NCBI GenBank assembly: GCA_947494445.1
Contig: CANLVD010000020.1
Span: 1 to 49,621 of the forward strand
Length of the DNA: 49,621 nt
From: an uncultured Paracoccaceae bacterium
GTDB taxonomy: Bacteria; Pseudomonadota; Alphaproteobacteria; Rhodobacterales; Rhodobacteraceae
Direction of reading: 5' to 3'
Part shown: one piece after another, positions 33,952 to 41,949 of the stretch
How the letters are laid out: every line of letters starts with the position of its first letter
Position numbering within the stretch: position 1 is the stretch's first letter
Made by a program: the position numbers and the translations under genes
Notes under the pieces: model-generated
What the model saw: only the letters and a program-made list of their open reading frames with translations
Database searches by the model: none
What the model was told of the DNA's origin: nothing

Positions 33952-35403
33952 ATGAAGAGTAAGCAGATTTCCTTTGCCCGATTTCCCAAGCAATGGATCC
34001 TGAGCCCCGAGCCACTGGAGACGCCTCAGGCCGGGCATGAAGCCGGGTTTGCAGGCTATCATGTGCAGGCCGCCGAGGCCGTGCCGCTGGTGCCTGTGCA
34101 CGGGGCTGACGGGGTCCCGGTCGGCCTTTTGATCGGCTGGGCAATCCATGGTGCGGCCTTTTTGCATGAGGGCGGCCAGATCACGCTGGAGCCGGGGCAG
34201 GGGATCGATGACCTGTTCACCCATCTTGGAGGCCGGTTCGTGCTGGTCTGGCAGGATGCAGACGGGGTTCATCTGCGGCTTGACAGTGCCGGCAGCCTGC
34301 CTGCGGTGGTGCACCCGGCCTCGGGCTGCGTTGCGGCCACCACCACGCTGATCGAGGAGATCCTGCCGCTGGAGGCCGACCCTGCGGTGGTTGACGTCTT
34401 CAACTTTCCCGCCGAGCGCGGCTTTCTGCCCTATGGTCTGACGCCGCGCCGCGGGGTCACCCGGCTGATGCCGAATTTCCGGCTGGATCTGGCGGACATG
34501 AGCATCCGCCGGATCTGGGCCGCGCGGATGGAGGACCGGGTCACGGCATCCGCGGCACCTGCGCTGGCGCGTGAGATGGGCGATATCCTCAAGAGCCATA
34601 TGGCGGCCATTCTGGCGGCGGGCCCGAGTGTTCTGTATCTCAGTGGCGGCCATGACAGCCGGATCGTTCTGGCCGCGGCGCGCGGCCTGACGGACCGCCT
34701 GAGGGCCGAGACCTATGGTCCGCCGGGGTCGCTGGAGACCCATGTCGCCGGTCAGGCGGCCGCGGCGGCCGGCATTGCCCACCGGGCCATCCCCCTGACC
34801 CAGGCAAGCCCGGAGGCGATCGAGGCCTGGCTGCGGCGCACCGGATGGACATTCTATGACCATGTGACCGACATGACCGAGACGGTGCTGGCCAATGAAC
34901 CCGCGTTCTTTCCGATGTCTGGCACCGGGGCGGAGTTGAGCCGGGCATCGAACTGGGGGGCAGAGGAACTGGATGCAGATGCGCTGAGCGCGGAAGTGCT
35001 GCGCGCCAAGATCCGGATGCCCGATGTCGCTGTGATCAACGCGGCAGCCGAGGCCTGGCTCGCCACATTGCCGCCGATGGATGCAGCCCTGGCGATGGAC
35101 ATGGCCAAGATCGAGCAGATCCACGCCTGCTGGTCGGGGGTCGAGATCTACGGCCACGACATGGCCCGCCCGACGCTGAACCCGTTCTCGTCACAGGCGC
35201 TGGTCACGCGCTCACTGGCCCTGCCCAAGGCCTACCGGGCCTCCAACGGGTTTTACCGTGATGTGATGCCACATATGTGGCCCGAGCTTGGGGCGGTTGC
35301 GATCAACAAGGCCGAAGGCATTCACCGCCTGCGCTTCTGGCGCGAAGAGCTCAAGGCGCGGGTGCCGACCTGGGTCAAGCGCAAGATCAAGCCCTTGCGC
35401 TGA
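33952..35403 (+). CDS. Asparagine-synthase-like amidotransferase
   Basis: 483-aa protein of the asparagine synthase superfamily. The C-terminal half has the ATP-pyrophosphatase loop YLSGGHDSR (229-237; SGGxDS at 231-236). The N-terminal half resembles the glutaminase fold (DLFTHLGGRFVLVWQDADGVHLRLDSAGSLPAVVHPASG) but the protein starts MKSKQIS, so the catalytic Cys2 is missing and glutamine cannot be the usual ammonia source. Homologues in surface-glycan clusters are known or proposed to amidate uronic acids, which this plasmid can make in three forms. Follows the spike module by 72 bases, and a sulfotransferase follows it by 26. Confidence 0.85.
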   Translation: MKSKQISFARFPKQWILSPEPLETPQAGHEAGFAGYHVQAAEAVPLVPVHGADGVPVGLLIGWAIHGAAFLHEGGQITLEPGQGIDDLFTHLGGRFVLVWQDADGVHLRLDSAGSLPAVVHPASGCVAATTTLIEEILPLEADPAVVDVFNFPAERGFLPYGLTPRRGVTRLMPNFRLDLADMSIRRIWAARMEDRVTASAAPALAREMGDILKSHMAAILAAGPSVLYLSGGHDSRIVLAAARGLTDRLRAETYGPPGSLETHVAGQAAAAAGIAHRAIPLTQASPEAIEAWLRRTGWTFYDHVTDMTETVLANEPAFFPMSGTGAELSRASNWGAEELDADALSAEVLRAKIRMPDVAVINAAAEAWLATLPPMDAALAMDMAKIEQIHACWSGVEIYGHDMARPTLNPFSSQALVTRSLALPKAYRASNGFYRDVMPHMWPELGAVAINKAEGIHRLRFWREELKARVPTWVKRKIKPLR

Positions 35404-35429
35404 GCGCCAATTTCGCAGAGGTCCTGACC

Positions 35430-36161
35430 ATGATCAGCTTTCATCACAAGTTCATTTTCGTCCACATCCCCAAATGCGGGGGCCAGAGCGTCGAGGGGGC
35501 GGCCCTGAGTGATCTGGGGATGACCCTGCGCGACCATGGCCGTCTGTTTCTGTGCTTTGCCCGCGAGAGTGCGGCCCAGTGGCCGGGCCGGTATTTCCGC
35601 CTTGCCCATCTCACGGCGCGGGAATATCGCGACCATTACCTGCCGCCCGAACGCTTCGAGCAGATGTACAAATTCGCCGTGGTGCGCGACCCCTATGCCA
35701 AGGTGGAAAGCCATTTCCGCTACAACAAATACGCGCAGCGCATGAGTTTTGATGCCTTCGTGCTCAAGACCCTCCCGAAGCTGGCGCGCGAGGACCCGTT
35801 CTTTGCCTCGCAGATGAGCTATCTGACCGATGCCGACGGCACCGTGCTGGTCGATGACGTGATCAGGCTGGAGGACCTCAGCGCCCGCTGGCCCGAGATC
35901 AAGGCCCGCGCCGGGATCGAGACCGATCTGGGGCACACCAACAGCACGAAGGACAAGGGGGACGCCCTGATCTGGACGCCTCAGATGGTGGCAAAGCTGA
36001 GCGAGATCTACGCAGATGATTTTGCCCATCTGGGATACCCCGAGCGGGCAGGCCAGCCAGGCAGCAATCCGGCCCCGGCCCAGCCCATGGCCACCCTGCG
36101 CCAGATGCGCTTTGGACTGCGGCGCACGCTCAACACATGGCGCCGCGGCCCGGGCACCTGA
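35430..36161 (+). CDS. Sulfotransferase, Sulfotransfer_2-like
   Basis: 243-aa cytoplasmic-type sulfotransferase without a membrane anchor. The N-terminal PAPS loop KFIFVHIPKCGGQSVEGA (7-24) is the hallmark of carbohydrate sulfotransferases of the Sulfotransfer_2 group; FAVVRDPYAKVESHFRYNKY near residue 86 supplies the 3'-phosphate site. ATG 35430 has GCAGAGG upstream; an upstream frame would overlap the amidotransferase gene. It differs in family from the sulfotransferase at 11058, so two positions or two sugars may be sulfated. Confidence 0.9.
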   Translation: MISFHHKFIFVHIPKCGGQSVEGAALSDLGMTLRDHGRLFLCFARESAAQWPGRYFRLAHLTAREYRDHYLPPERFEQMYKFAVVRDPYAKVESHFRYNKYAQRMSFDAFVLKTLPKLAREDPFFASQMSYLTDADGTVLVDDVIRLEDLSARWPEIKARAGIETDLGHTNSTKDKGDALIWTPQMVAKLSEIYADDFAHLGYPERAGQPGSNPAPAQPMATLRQMRFGLRRTLNTWRRGPGT

Positions 36162-36300
36162 GCGGTGGGGGTGTGTTGGGGAGGTGTGAGTTGCATGCCA
36201 CTTGAAGGTCCGCTCTGCGGGCCGAAGCGGGCTTTCGCTGCGCGCGCAGCAATGCAGGCATAGGCACGGGCGAAAAAGCGCCCGGCCCACCTGAAAATCA

Positions 36301-37095
36301 TCAGCCGCCTGGCGTTGCCGCTGAACCGGCGAGGAGGCCTCCATCAATGGTTAGTTCTGTGCCGGTCATGTAGGTCGCTTCATCTGAAGCGAGCATCACC
36401 GCAAGGGTTGCAACCTCTTTCGCCTCGCCAAACCGCCGCATCGGTGTGTCCGCCACCATTGCAGCTTCGCGCTCTGCCCGGTCTGGCCCCTTGCCTAGCA
36501 TCGGCTCCCACATCGGCGTCATGATCGCCGCTGGATGGATGGAGTTGCACCGGATGTTCAGCCCCTGCGCGGCACAGTAAAGCGCGACTGACTTAGTGTG
36601 GTTGCGTATCGCGGCTTTCGAGGCGGCGTAGGCAGCGGCCATCGGGATGCCGACGAGTCCCGAGCGAGATGAGATATTGACGATGCTGCCTGCACCCTTC
36701 CCTCGCATGGAGCGGATCGCGTATCGGCAACCAAGGAAAGTGCCATCGGTGTTCACCGCATGGACATCCCGCCAGTCAGCCAAACTTGCATTCTCGGGGT
36801 CATGAGCTGGCGGCATCCCGTCGAACGGCCCTTCAAACCCGGTGATACCTGCGTTGTTCACAAGCACATCAAGGACGGGAAAGCGTTCTGCTACCGCATT
36901 CCAGTCGGCTTCGGATGCAACATCAAGGCAAGCGAAGGTTGCGCCGATCTGGTCGGCCATCGCCTGCCCGTTCCTTGCGTCGATATCTGTCAGAATGACG
37001 TCGGCACCTTCATTGCGAAAGGCATTTGCGATTGCGGCACCAATGCCGCGAGCCCCCCCGGTTATGAGGGCTGTCTTGTTCTTCAGTTTGGGCAT
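36301..37095 (-). CDS. SDR-family oxidoreductase
   Basis: 264-aa NAD(P)-dependent short-chain dehydrogenase: TGGARGIG (12-19), LTDID after the second strand (NAD preference likely), NNAG, catalytic Ser in NISSRSG, YAASK as the Tyr/Lys pair, and [12 protein letters not shown] at the end. ATG 37095 with GGAG at good spacing. Substrate unknown. Base composition and codon use look less GC-biased than the surrounding polysaccharide genes, and it has its own promoter (37229-37257), so it appears to be a separately acquired cassette. Confidence 0.92.
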   Translation of the reverse strand: MPKLKNKTALITGGARGIGAAIANAFRNEGADVILTDIDARNGQAMADQIGATFACLDVASEADWNAVAERFPVLDVLVNNAGITGFEGPFDGMPPAHDPENASLADWRDVHAVNTDGTFLGCRYAIRSMRGKGAGSIVNISSRSGLVGIPMAAAYAASKAAIRNHTKSVALYCAAQGLNIRCNSIHPAAIMTPMWEPMLGKGPDRAEREAAMVADTPMRRFGEAKEVATLAVMLASDEATYMTGTELTIDGGLLAGSAATPGG

Positions 37096-37179
37096 AAAAA
37101 CTCCGTAAAGTATGAATTCGATGGAGCCGGGCGTTGTTGGCCCGGAGCGCAGTTCCGCCAAAAGGGGCGGGTTGCCGGA

Positions 37180-37206
37180 TTACCGGTGGCGTTTGTCCAT
37201 GGTCAT
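37180..37206 (-). CDS. Tiny leader reading frame upstream of the SDR gene
   Basis: ATG 37206 is preceded by AGAGGAGTG, a strong ribosome site, but the frame is only eight codons (MTMDKRHR) before TAA. It lies between the SDR promoter and the SDR start. It may be a leader peptide, or the remains of a gene whose start was kept when the SDR gene was joined. Nothing else was recognised in 37096-37364. Confidence 0.35.
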   Translation of the reverse strand: MTMDKRHR

Positions 37207-37228
37207 TCACTCCTCTTTGGATGACTGC

Positions 37229-37257
37229 AGAATAGAAAGCGATGGCCCGGTGATCAA
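37229..37257 (-). promoter_or_regulatory. Sigma-70-like promoter for the SDR gene
   Basis: Minus-strand TTGATC (37257-37252), 17-base spacer, TATTCT (37234-37229), about 134 bases before the SDR start. This supports independent transcription of the SDR gene. Confidence 0.5.
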
Positions 37258-37364
37258 GCTGCCAGCAGCAGCAGCCGTTCATCGACCTTGCTGCATCCTG
37301 CACTTGGGCTCCTTGCGGCCAGTGACCCTACGTCGCCGCAACACGGCAAAAGCCCATGACCCCC

Positions 37365-38072
37365 TCACCCGCGCAGGCGTTTCACAACACCTTTGCGCAG
37401 GCGTTCCAACCGGTCATGGAGCGGGGTTTGGGGGGTGGGTGACAATGTCAGGGGGCGGCCGAAGATCTGGGGTTTCAGGGCGCCGGCCTTCAGGGCCTTG
37501 ATCAGGGCGGGTTCCGTCGGGCCGGTGACATCGACCTTGTGGCTCAGCCCGTAAAGATGCTTGAGCCGGTGGAAATCACAGCCCAGCGTGGCGGGCAGGC
37601 CGGTGTTGTGCAACAGGGCAGCCGCTTCGCGGCCCCAGGTCAGCCCGTCGGATTTGCGGTTCCACAGCTCGATGCCCGCCAGATGCGGTACCCATGCCGG
37701 GTCGAATTGCGCAAAGGCGTCGCGCCGGACCGGATGGGCAAAGACCGCGACCCCGCCCAGAGCCGTGACCGCCTCAAGGGTTTCCATCACCGGGCGGTGT
37801 TCGCTCAGGAAGTGCTCCAGCCCCCATGTCAGCATGTGGATGTCATTGTCGGGTGAGGAATATTCGATGCCCGGCACAAGGGTGCAGGAGGGCGTCGAGG
37901 CCGCGGCACAGGCTGCGCGGTACTCGTCGAACCGATCAGGCGAGAAACCGGTGTCATGTTCGGTCATCATCACCGCATCCACCCCCAGACGGCCAAAGAG
38001 CCGGGCAATCGCGGGCAGCTCCCACTGGCCGTCATAGGACCATGTGGAATGGGCGTGCAGGGTGACCTTCAT
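37365..38072 (-). CDS. PHP-domain metal-dependent hydrolase
   Basis: 235-aa phosphoesterase-fold protein. Metal ligands are visible as HAHSTW (6-8), MTEHDTG, GIEYSS, FAHPVRR and GCDFHRLKH, the full PHP motif set. Members hydrolyse phosphoesters; substrate here is unknown. ATG 38072 overlaps the end of the ATP-grasp gene by four bases, so it is translated with it. A longer frame to 38432 runs inside that gene and is rejected. Confidence 0.88.
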   Translation of the reverse strand: MKVTLHAHSTWSYDGQWELPAIARLFGRLGVDAVMMTEHDTGFSPDRFDEYRAACAAASTPSCTLVPGIEYSSPDNDIHMLTWGLEHFLSEHRPVMETLEAVTALGGVAVFAHPVRRDAFAQFDPAWVPHLAGIELWNRKSDGLTWGREAAALLHNTGLPATLGCDFHRLKHLYGLSHKVDVTGPTEPALIKALKAGALKPQIFGRPLTLSPTPQTPLHDRLERLRKGVVKRLRG

Positions 38073-39244
38073 CGCCGGACCGCCCGCCAGACCGTATGGG
38101 CGGCTTCGCGCAGGAAGAAGGTGCGGTGCGCGGGGTCGTAATTGTAGAAGTTGCGCAAGGGTGCCGGGCGCAGCACACCGCCCAGACTGGTCATGAGCTT
38201 TGGCCATGTCTCGCGGTGAAAGGCGCTTTTGGGGCCGCGGATGACAAACAGCAGATGCAGGATCTCGCGGCCCAGATTGCGCTGGATGCGCGGCGCGGGC
38301 CGGTCCGGGACCACGGGCGGCTGCCAGCCGTCCTCCAGCCGCGCGGCCACGGCCCATGCGGGATATTCCAGCCCCTGACGGCGGGCCAGCGCAAGGCTGC
38401 CCCACATCCGGCCATTGAGTTCCATGAACCACGGGGTGCCATCTGCGTCACGCAGCAGTTCCACCATGAACGGGCCCTGCCAGCCGATGTCTGCCAGAAA
38501 GGCGGTGATCTGGGTCTGCAGGTCCTGTGATGGCGGGGCCGCCGCACAGGCCGATGAGCCCGAGCCATGGGGGTTCATCATCCGCACCCGGCGGTGCCCC
38601 GACCAGCCATGGACCACGCCCTGATGGGCATAGCCGAACACACCCTCGCCCACGCCATGGACCAGCGGCTGGACCAGAAGCGGTTCCATTCCCGGGCCCA
38701 GCCGGTCGCGCAGCGCCTCGGCCGCAGTGCGGTCGGGCAGATAGGTGGTCTCGCCCTTGCCAAGCCCGGCCCCATCGGCACGGATCGCCAGCGCCGGTTT
38801 GGCAATCGAGGGAAAGGGCAGGGGCTGGTCGAGATCGGCCGGGGCCTTGACCACGATTGTCTGGGGCACCGGCAGGCCGGCCCTCAGGGCGGCAGCCACC
38901 TGCGCTTCCTTGTCGAGGGCCACGTCTGCGGGTTGCCCCGTGGCCCCGGCCGAGCGCGGGGTCTCGCCCAGAGCGGCATTGGCCAGCCACAGGCCGGTGT
39001 CATCGAGCGGCAGGATCAGATCGGGCGCGTCATCGCCTGTCATCAGCCCGTTCAGCGCGGCACAGGCGGCTTTCGTGTCGGTCTCGGGGGCCGGGATCAC
39101 ATGCAGGGCGGTCAGCGGCAGTGCCTTGAGCGGCAGGGCGTCGCTGCGCCCGAAGGCCGAGACCCGGTGACCGGCTGCGATCAGCGAGAACACCACTTCA
39201 GGGGCGGGCAGGGCTTCGGCAAAGCCGATCAGAACATGGGCCAT
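38069..39244 (-). CDS. ATP-grasp domain protein
   Basis: 391-aa protein with a pre-ATP-grasp N-terminal domain (HVLIGFAEALPAPEVVFSLIAAGHRVSAFGR) and an ATP-grasp core: FPSIAKPALAIRADGAGLGKGETTYL as the ATP lid region, then GWQGPFMVELLRDADGTPWFMELNGRMWGSLALA with the metal-binding ELNGR. Such enzymes form amide or similar bonds between a carboxylate and an amine through an acyl-phosphate. It starts two bases after the deacetylase stop and overlaps the PHP gene. It might couple an amino acid or amine to a uronic acid; this is inference. Confidence 0.88.
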   Translation of the reverse strand: MAHVLIGFAEALPAPEVVFSLIAAGHRVSAFGRSDALPLKALPLTALHVIPAPETDTKAACAALNGLMTGDDAPDLILPLDDTGLWLANAALGETPRSAGATGQPADVALDKEAQVAAALRAGLPVPQTIVVKAPADLDQPLPFPSIAKPALAIRADGAGLGKGETTYLPDRTAAEALRDRLGPGMEPLLVQPLVHGVGEGVFGYAHQGVVHGWSGHRRVRMMNPHGSGSSACAAAPPSQDLQTQITAFLADIGWQGPFMVELLRDADGTPWFMELNGRMWGSLALARRQGLEYPAWAVAARLEDGWQPPVVPDRPAPRIQRNLGREILHLLFVIRGPKSAFHRETWPKLMTSLGGVLRPAPLRNFYNYDPAHRTFFLREAAHTVWRAVRR

Positions 39245-39246
39245 GA

Positions 39247-39927
39247 TTACATCCGTGCCTTGACGGCCCGGGCCAGATGGCGCCGGGTGCGGGTCTTGAG
39301 GCTTTCGCGGCCCAGCAGGATCGCCTCGATGTCCCCAAGGGTCATGTCTGCGGTCGGCGAACTGCGCGGGATCGGGTAATCTGCCGCGGAAAACGGTCCG
39401 CCATCAGAGGAATAGACCCGCGTGTAGCCGCGTGATTTCAGCCCCTGCAGAACGCTGCGGTTATAGGCGCCAAAGGGAATGGCGGCGGTCGTGATGTCAT
39501 GGCCTGCCACGGCTGCGATCTGTGCCCGGGCGGTCTCCCATTCGCGGGCCTGTCCGGTCCCGTCCAGGGTCTTCCAGTTCACGTGATCGGCCCCGTGGCT
39601 GCCGATGCCATGGCCCATCTTCTGCAGTGCTGCAATGTCATCTGCCCCCAGCGATCCGGGGTGATCCAGACGTCCCGCCAGCACGAAGACCTGCGCCGAG
39701 ATGCCGGCACTGGCCAGCGGTTCCGCCGCGATCTCCAGATCCGAGCGATTGCCATCGTCAAAGGTGAAATCCGTGCGCACCCGGTCGGCCAGTTTCTGGC
39801 TGAGGATCAGGGTTTCGGCAAAGAATTCAGGGGTCACCCAGTAATCGGCCTCGCCGGGTTCAAGACTGCGGGGCGGCGGGCTGCCCCGGGCACCGATGCC
39901 GTGGAAGTTCAGGATGACCTGTCGCAT
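39247..39927 (-). CDS. Polysaccharide deacetylase (NodB homology) family
   Basis: 226-aa carbohydrate esterase 4-type protein. FTFDDGN (54-60) gives the catalytic and metal-binding aspartates (57, 58), and GSHGADH gives the HxxxH ligands (111, 115); PFGAYN replaces the typical RPPYG motif. No signal peptide, so it would act in the cytoplasm, perhaps on a lipid-linked or nucleotide sugar. First of three tightly packed minus-strand genes with ATP-grasp and PHP. Removal of an N-acetyl group could expose the amine used by the ATP-grasp enzyme. Confidence 0.9.
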   Translation of the reverse strand: MRQVILNFHGIGARGSPPPRSLEPGEADYWVTPEFFAETLILSQKLADRVRTDFTFDDGNRSDLEIAAEPLASAGISAQVFVLAGRLDHPGSLGADDIAALQKMGHGIGSHGADHVNWKTLDGTGQAREWETARAQIAAVAGHDITTAAIPFGAYNRSVLQGLKSRGYTRVYSSDGGPFSAADYPIPRSSPTADMTLGDIEAILLGRESLKTRTRRHLARAVKARM

Positions 39928-40010
39928 GTGATGTGAATTCCGATCCCTGCACCATGGTGGGCTGTTCGGGGCCGCTTATAAGGTGCTGGGCTGCATGGAA
40001 CAAGTTTGGA

Positions 40011-40931
40011 TCAAAGCCCGAAGCGCAGCATCAGCCCGTGATGGTCCGAGCTGTTGCGGGGGCGTCTGAGAAGGGTCCCGCGTGCGCCCCGGGGCAGCAG
40101 CACATGATCGATGGCCAGCGGCAGGGCGGGGCTGAACCGGTCAAAGGTGATATGGGCCGGTCCCGCGCGCCGGGTGTCGCTGGCGGCCGCGATCCGCGCG
40201 ACACCGGCGCCCCAGGGCACCATGTTGAAATCCCCCGCGATGATGACCGGCCCGTCCAGCGCTTCAAGCCGGGGCAGGATCTGTTCCAGCTGTGCGGCCT
40301 GACCGTAGGGCCAGGGCCAGTGCAGATGCAGCGAGGCAAGCCACAGCGCCCGCCCGCCGGGCAGTCGCACCTGGATCAGGGCCAGCCCGTCCCTGTCCCG
40401 GCATTGAGCGGTTCCGGGGATCGGCTCGAACCGGGTCAGGATGGCCACACCTCCCACGGCGGCAAAGGGGCAGATCAGCGGGTCGGGATAGGCCTCGAAC
40501 AGGCGCGTCATGTAGCGCAGGTTGTGATCCGAAACCTCCTGCAAGGTGACGATGTCGGCCCCCGAGGCGATGATCTCATCGGCCAGCGGAGCCCGGGGCC
40601 AGGATTTGAACTGCAGGTTCTTCTGGTAAAGCGTATGGGCAGTGTTAGGGGCAGGGGCGGCGGGCCGGAACAGGGTTGCCATATGTCCCAGCGCGACCAG
40701 CCCGGCCAGCCCGCAGGCCAGGGCCAGAGGGCGGGAGCGAATGTGCCAGAGCCCGGCGGCAAGGCCGATCAGCGCAAGCCCCAGATGTGGGCGCAGAACC
40801 GCCAGGCTGTCGCCGGGAGCGAACCATCTGCCGGTGCCGCTCAGCAGCACTGCACCAAGCGTCAGGACAGCCCCGGCCATGAGCCATGTCCTGCGCCCCG
40901 AGCGGGCAAGGGTGGGGGCAGATCTGTCCAT
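40011..40931 (-). CDS. Endonuclease/exonuclease/phosphatase-family membrane protein
   Basis: 306-aa protein with three N-terminal hydrophobic segments (residues about 15-85) and a C-terminal EEP hydrolase domain: DIVTLQEVSDHN (catalytic Glu), AGDFNMVPW, FSPALPLAIDHVLLP and SDHHG (catalytic His). This layout matches YafD-like membrane phosphodiesterases. The catalytic domain probably faces the periplasm. It is upstream of and on the same strand as the deacetylase cluster, with 83 bases between. Confidence 0.87.
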   Translation of the reverse strand: MDRSAPTLARSGRRTWLMAGAVLTLGAVLLSGTGRWFAPGDSLAVLRPHLGLALIGLAAGLWHIRSRPLALACGLAGLVALGHMATLFRPAAPAPNTAHTLYQKNLQFKSWPRAPLADEIIASGADIVTLQEVSDHNLRYMTRLFEAYPDPLICPFAAVGGVAILTRFEPIPGTAQCRDRDGLALIQVRLPGGRALWLASLHLHWPWPYGQAAQLEQILPRLEALDGPVIIAGDFNMVPWGAGVARIAAASDTRRAGPAHITFDRFSPALPLAIDHVLLPRGARGTLLRRPRNSSDHHGLMLRFGL

Positions 40932-40982
40932 GACGGCAGTGTGCAGCCCGTCTCTGAGCCCCGCAAGCCCGGGGGCATGAAA

Positions 40983-41010
40983 AAAGCAGCGCCCCGGGAG
41001 GCGCTGCTTT
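40983..41010 (-). terminator. Rho-independent terminator of the VPLPA-CTERM gene
   Basis: Perfect 11-bp stem AAAGCAGCGCC (40983-40993) / GGCGCTGCTTT (41000-41010), 6-base loop. On the minus strand the stem continues into a run of six T. It lies 38 bases after the end of the minus-strand gene ending at 41049. Confidence 0.85.
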
Positions 41011-41048
41011 CAATCCGTCAGACAGGCATCGGTCCGCAGACCGTCTGG

Positions 41049-41747
41049 TCAGGCGTGGCGGCGGCGACGGCCGACAAAGCCAAGACCGGCCAGAACAGTG
41101 ACCATCAGAGCTCCGGCAGCCGGGACCGGCACGCTTGAGATCGACGAGAGGTAGATCTCGCGGTACACAGCCGGGTCGGCCAGCGGGTTGGAGGTGAAGG
41201 TGTAGATGTTGGACGCGACCAGACCCGTCAGATCCACCATGCCATCGGCACCTGTGCTGAAGAGCACACCGTTGATCGAGATCGCATCGGTGATGTTGCT
41301 GATCAGCGAATGGTTTCTGGCACGGATGATCAACTCGTCGATGCGGAACACGTCGCTGAAGGTCAGCGTCAGCATCTCCGGGCTGACCAGGTTGTCATCG
41401 CCCGGTGCAATGCCGATGCCCGAGGCACACTGGCTGATGCCGCTGGGACGGGTTCCGGCGGAACAGACACCCAGACCGGCCTCGCCTGAATCCATGAATG
41501 GATTGATGTCGGGCAGCCCGCTGTTGCTGGCAGATGCAGAGACGGTGATACCGCCATCGGTGTTCAGACCGGCTGTACCGGCTGCGATTGCGTCGGCATT
41601 GGCGCCGTAAACCTGATCGAATGTGCCTTCAAATCCGGAAGATACCCGGAATGTGTCGGCGTCTTTTTCAAAGTTGAATGTGATGGCGGATGCGGACGCA
41701 CCAGCCATGCAAAATACGGCCAGAAGACCGATAATTGATTTTCTCAT
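41049..41747 (-). CDS. VPLPA-CTERM sorting domain surface protein
   Basis: 232-aa secreted protein. Signal peptide MRKSIIGLLAVFCMAGASASA; beta-rich, Gly/Ser-rich body (ITFNFEKDADTFRVSSGFEG); C-terminal sorting signal VPVPAAGALMVTVLAGLGFVGRRRRHA, that is, a VPxPA motif, membrane helix and basic tail. Proteins of this kind are processed by a dedicated exosortase and are linked to exopolysaccharide production. No exosortase gene is in the window, so a chromosomal one is needed. It has its own terminator and an upstream GTTAAC-containing motif shared with the luxR-luxI region. Confidence 0.9.
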   Translation of the reverse strand: MRKSIIGLLAVFCMAGASASAITFNFEKDADTFRVSSGFEGTFDQVYGANADAIAAGTAGLNTDGGITVSASASNSGLPDINPFMDSGEAGLGVCSAGTRPSGISQCASGIGIAPGDDNLVSPEMLTLTFSDVFRIDELIIRARNHSLISNITDAISINGVLFSTGADGMVDLTGLVASNIYTFTSNPLADPAVYREIYLSSISSVPVPAAGALMVTVLAGLGFVGRRRRHA

Positions 41748-41774
41748 GATAGCCCCCAGGAAACGTTACAAACT

Positions 41775-41797
41775 TACTCGTGGGTTAACGATACCAC
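41775..41797. promoter_or_regulatory. TACTCGTGG-GTTAACG motif upstream of the VPLPA-CTERM gene
   Basis: TACTCGTGG (41775-41783) followed directly by GTTAACG (41784-41790); it also forms GTGG-N10-CCAC (41780-41797). The same 9-mer followed by AAA and GTTAACG lies at 43032-43050 between luxR and luxI. A shared regulator is suggested. Confidence 0.45.
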
Positions 41798-41949
41798 AGG
41801 ACCGGCTGTTTCTTTATTGGATTCTTCATATTTGTGCCATTTTTCACGCAAGCCCTGCCATTTAAATATTCTTTTGGATAGGGCAGGCGGAACATTCTGA
41901 CGGGCATCTGCCCATCAGGCGGGTCTGTGCCGGTAGATTCGTCCCTGCC

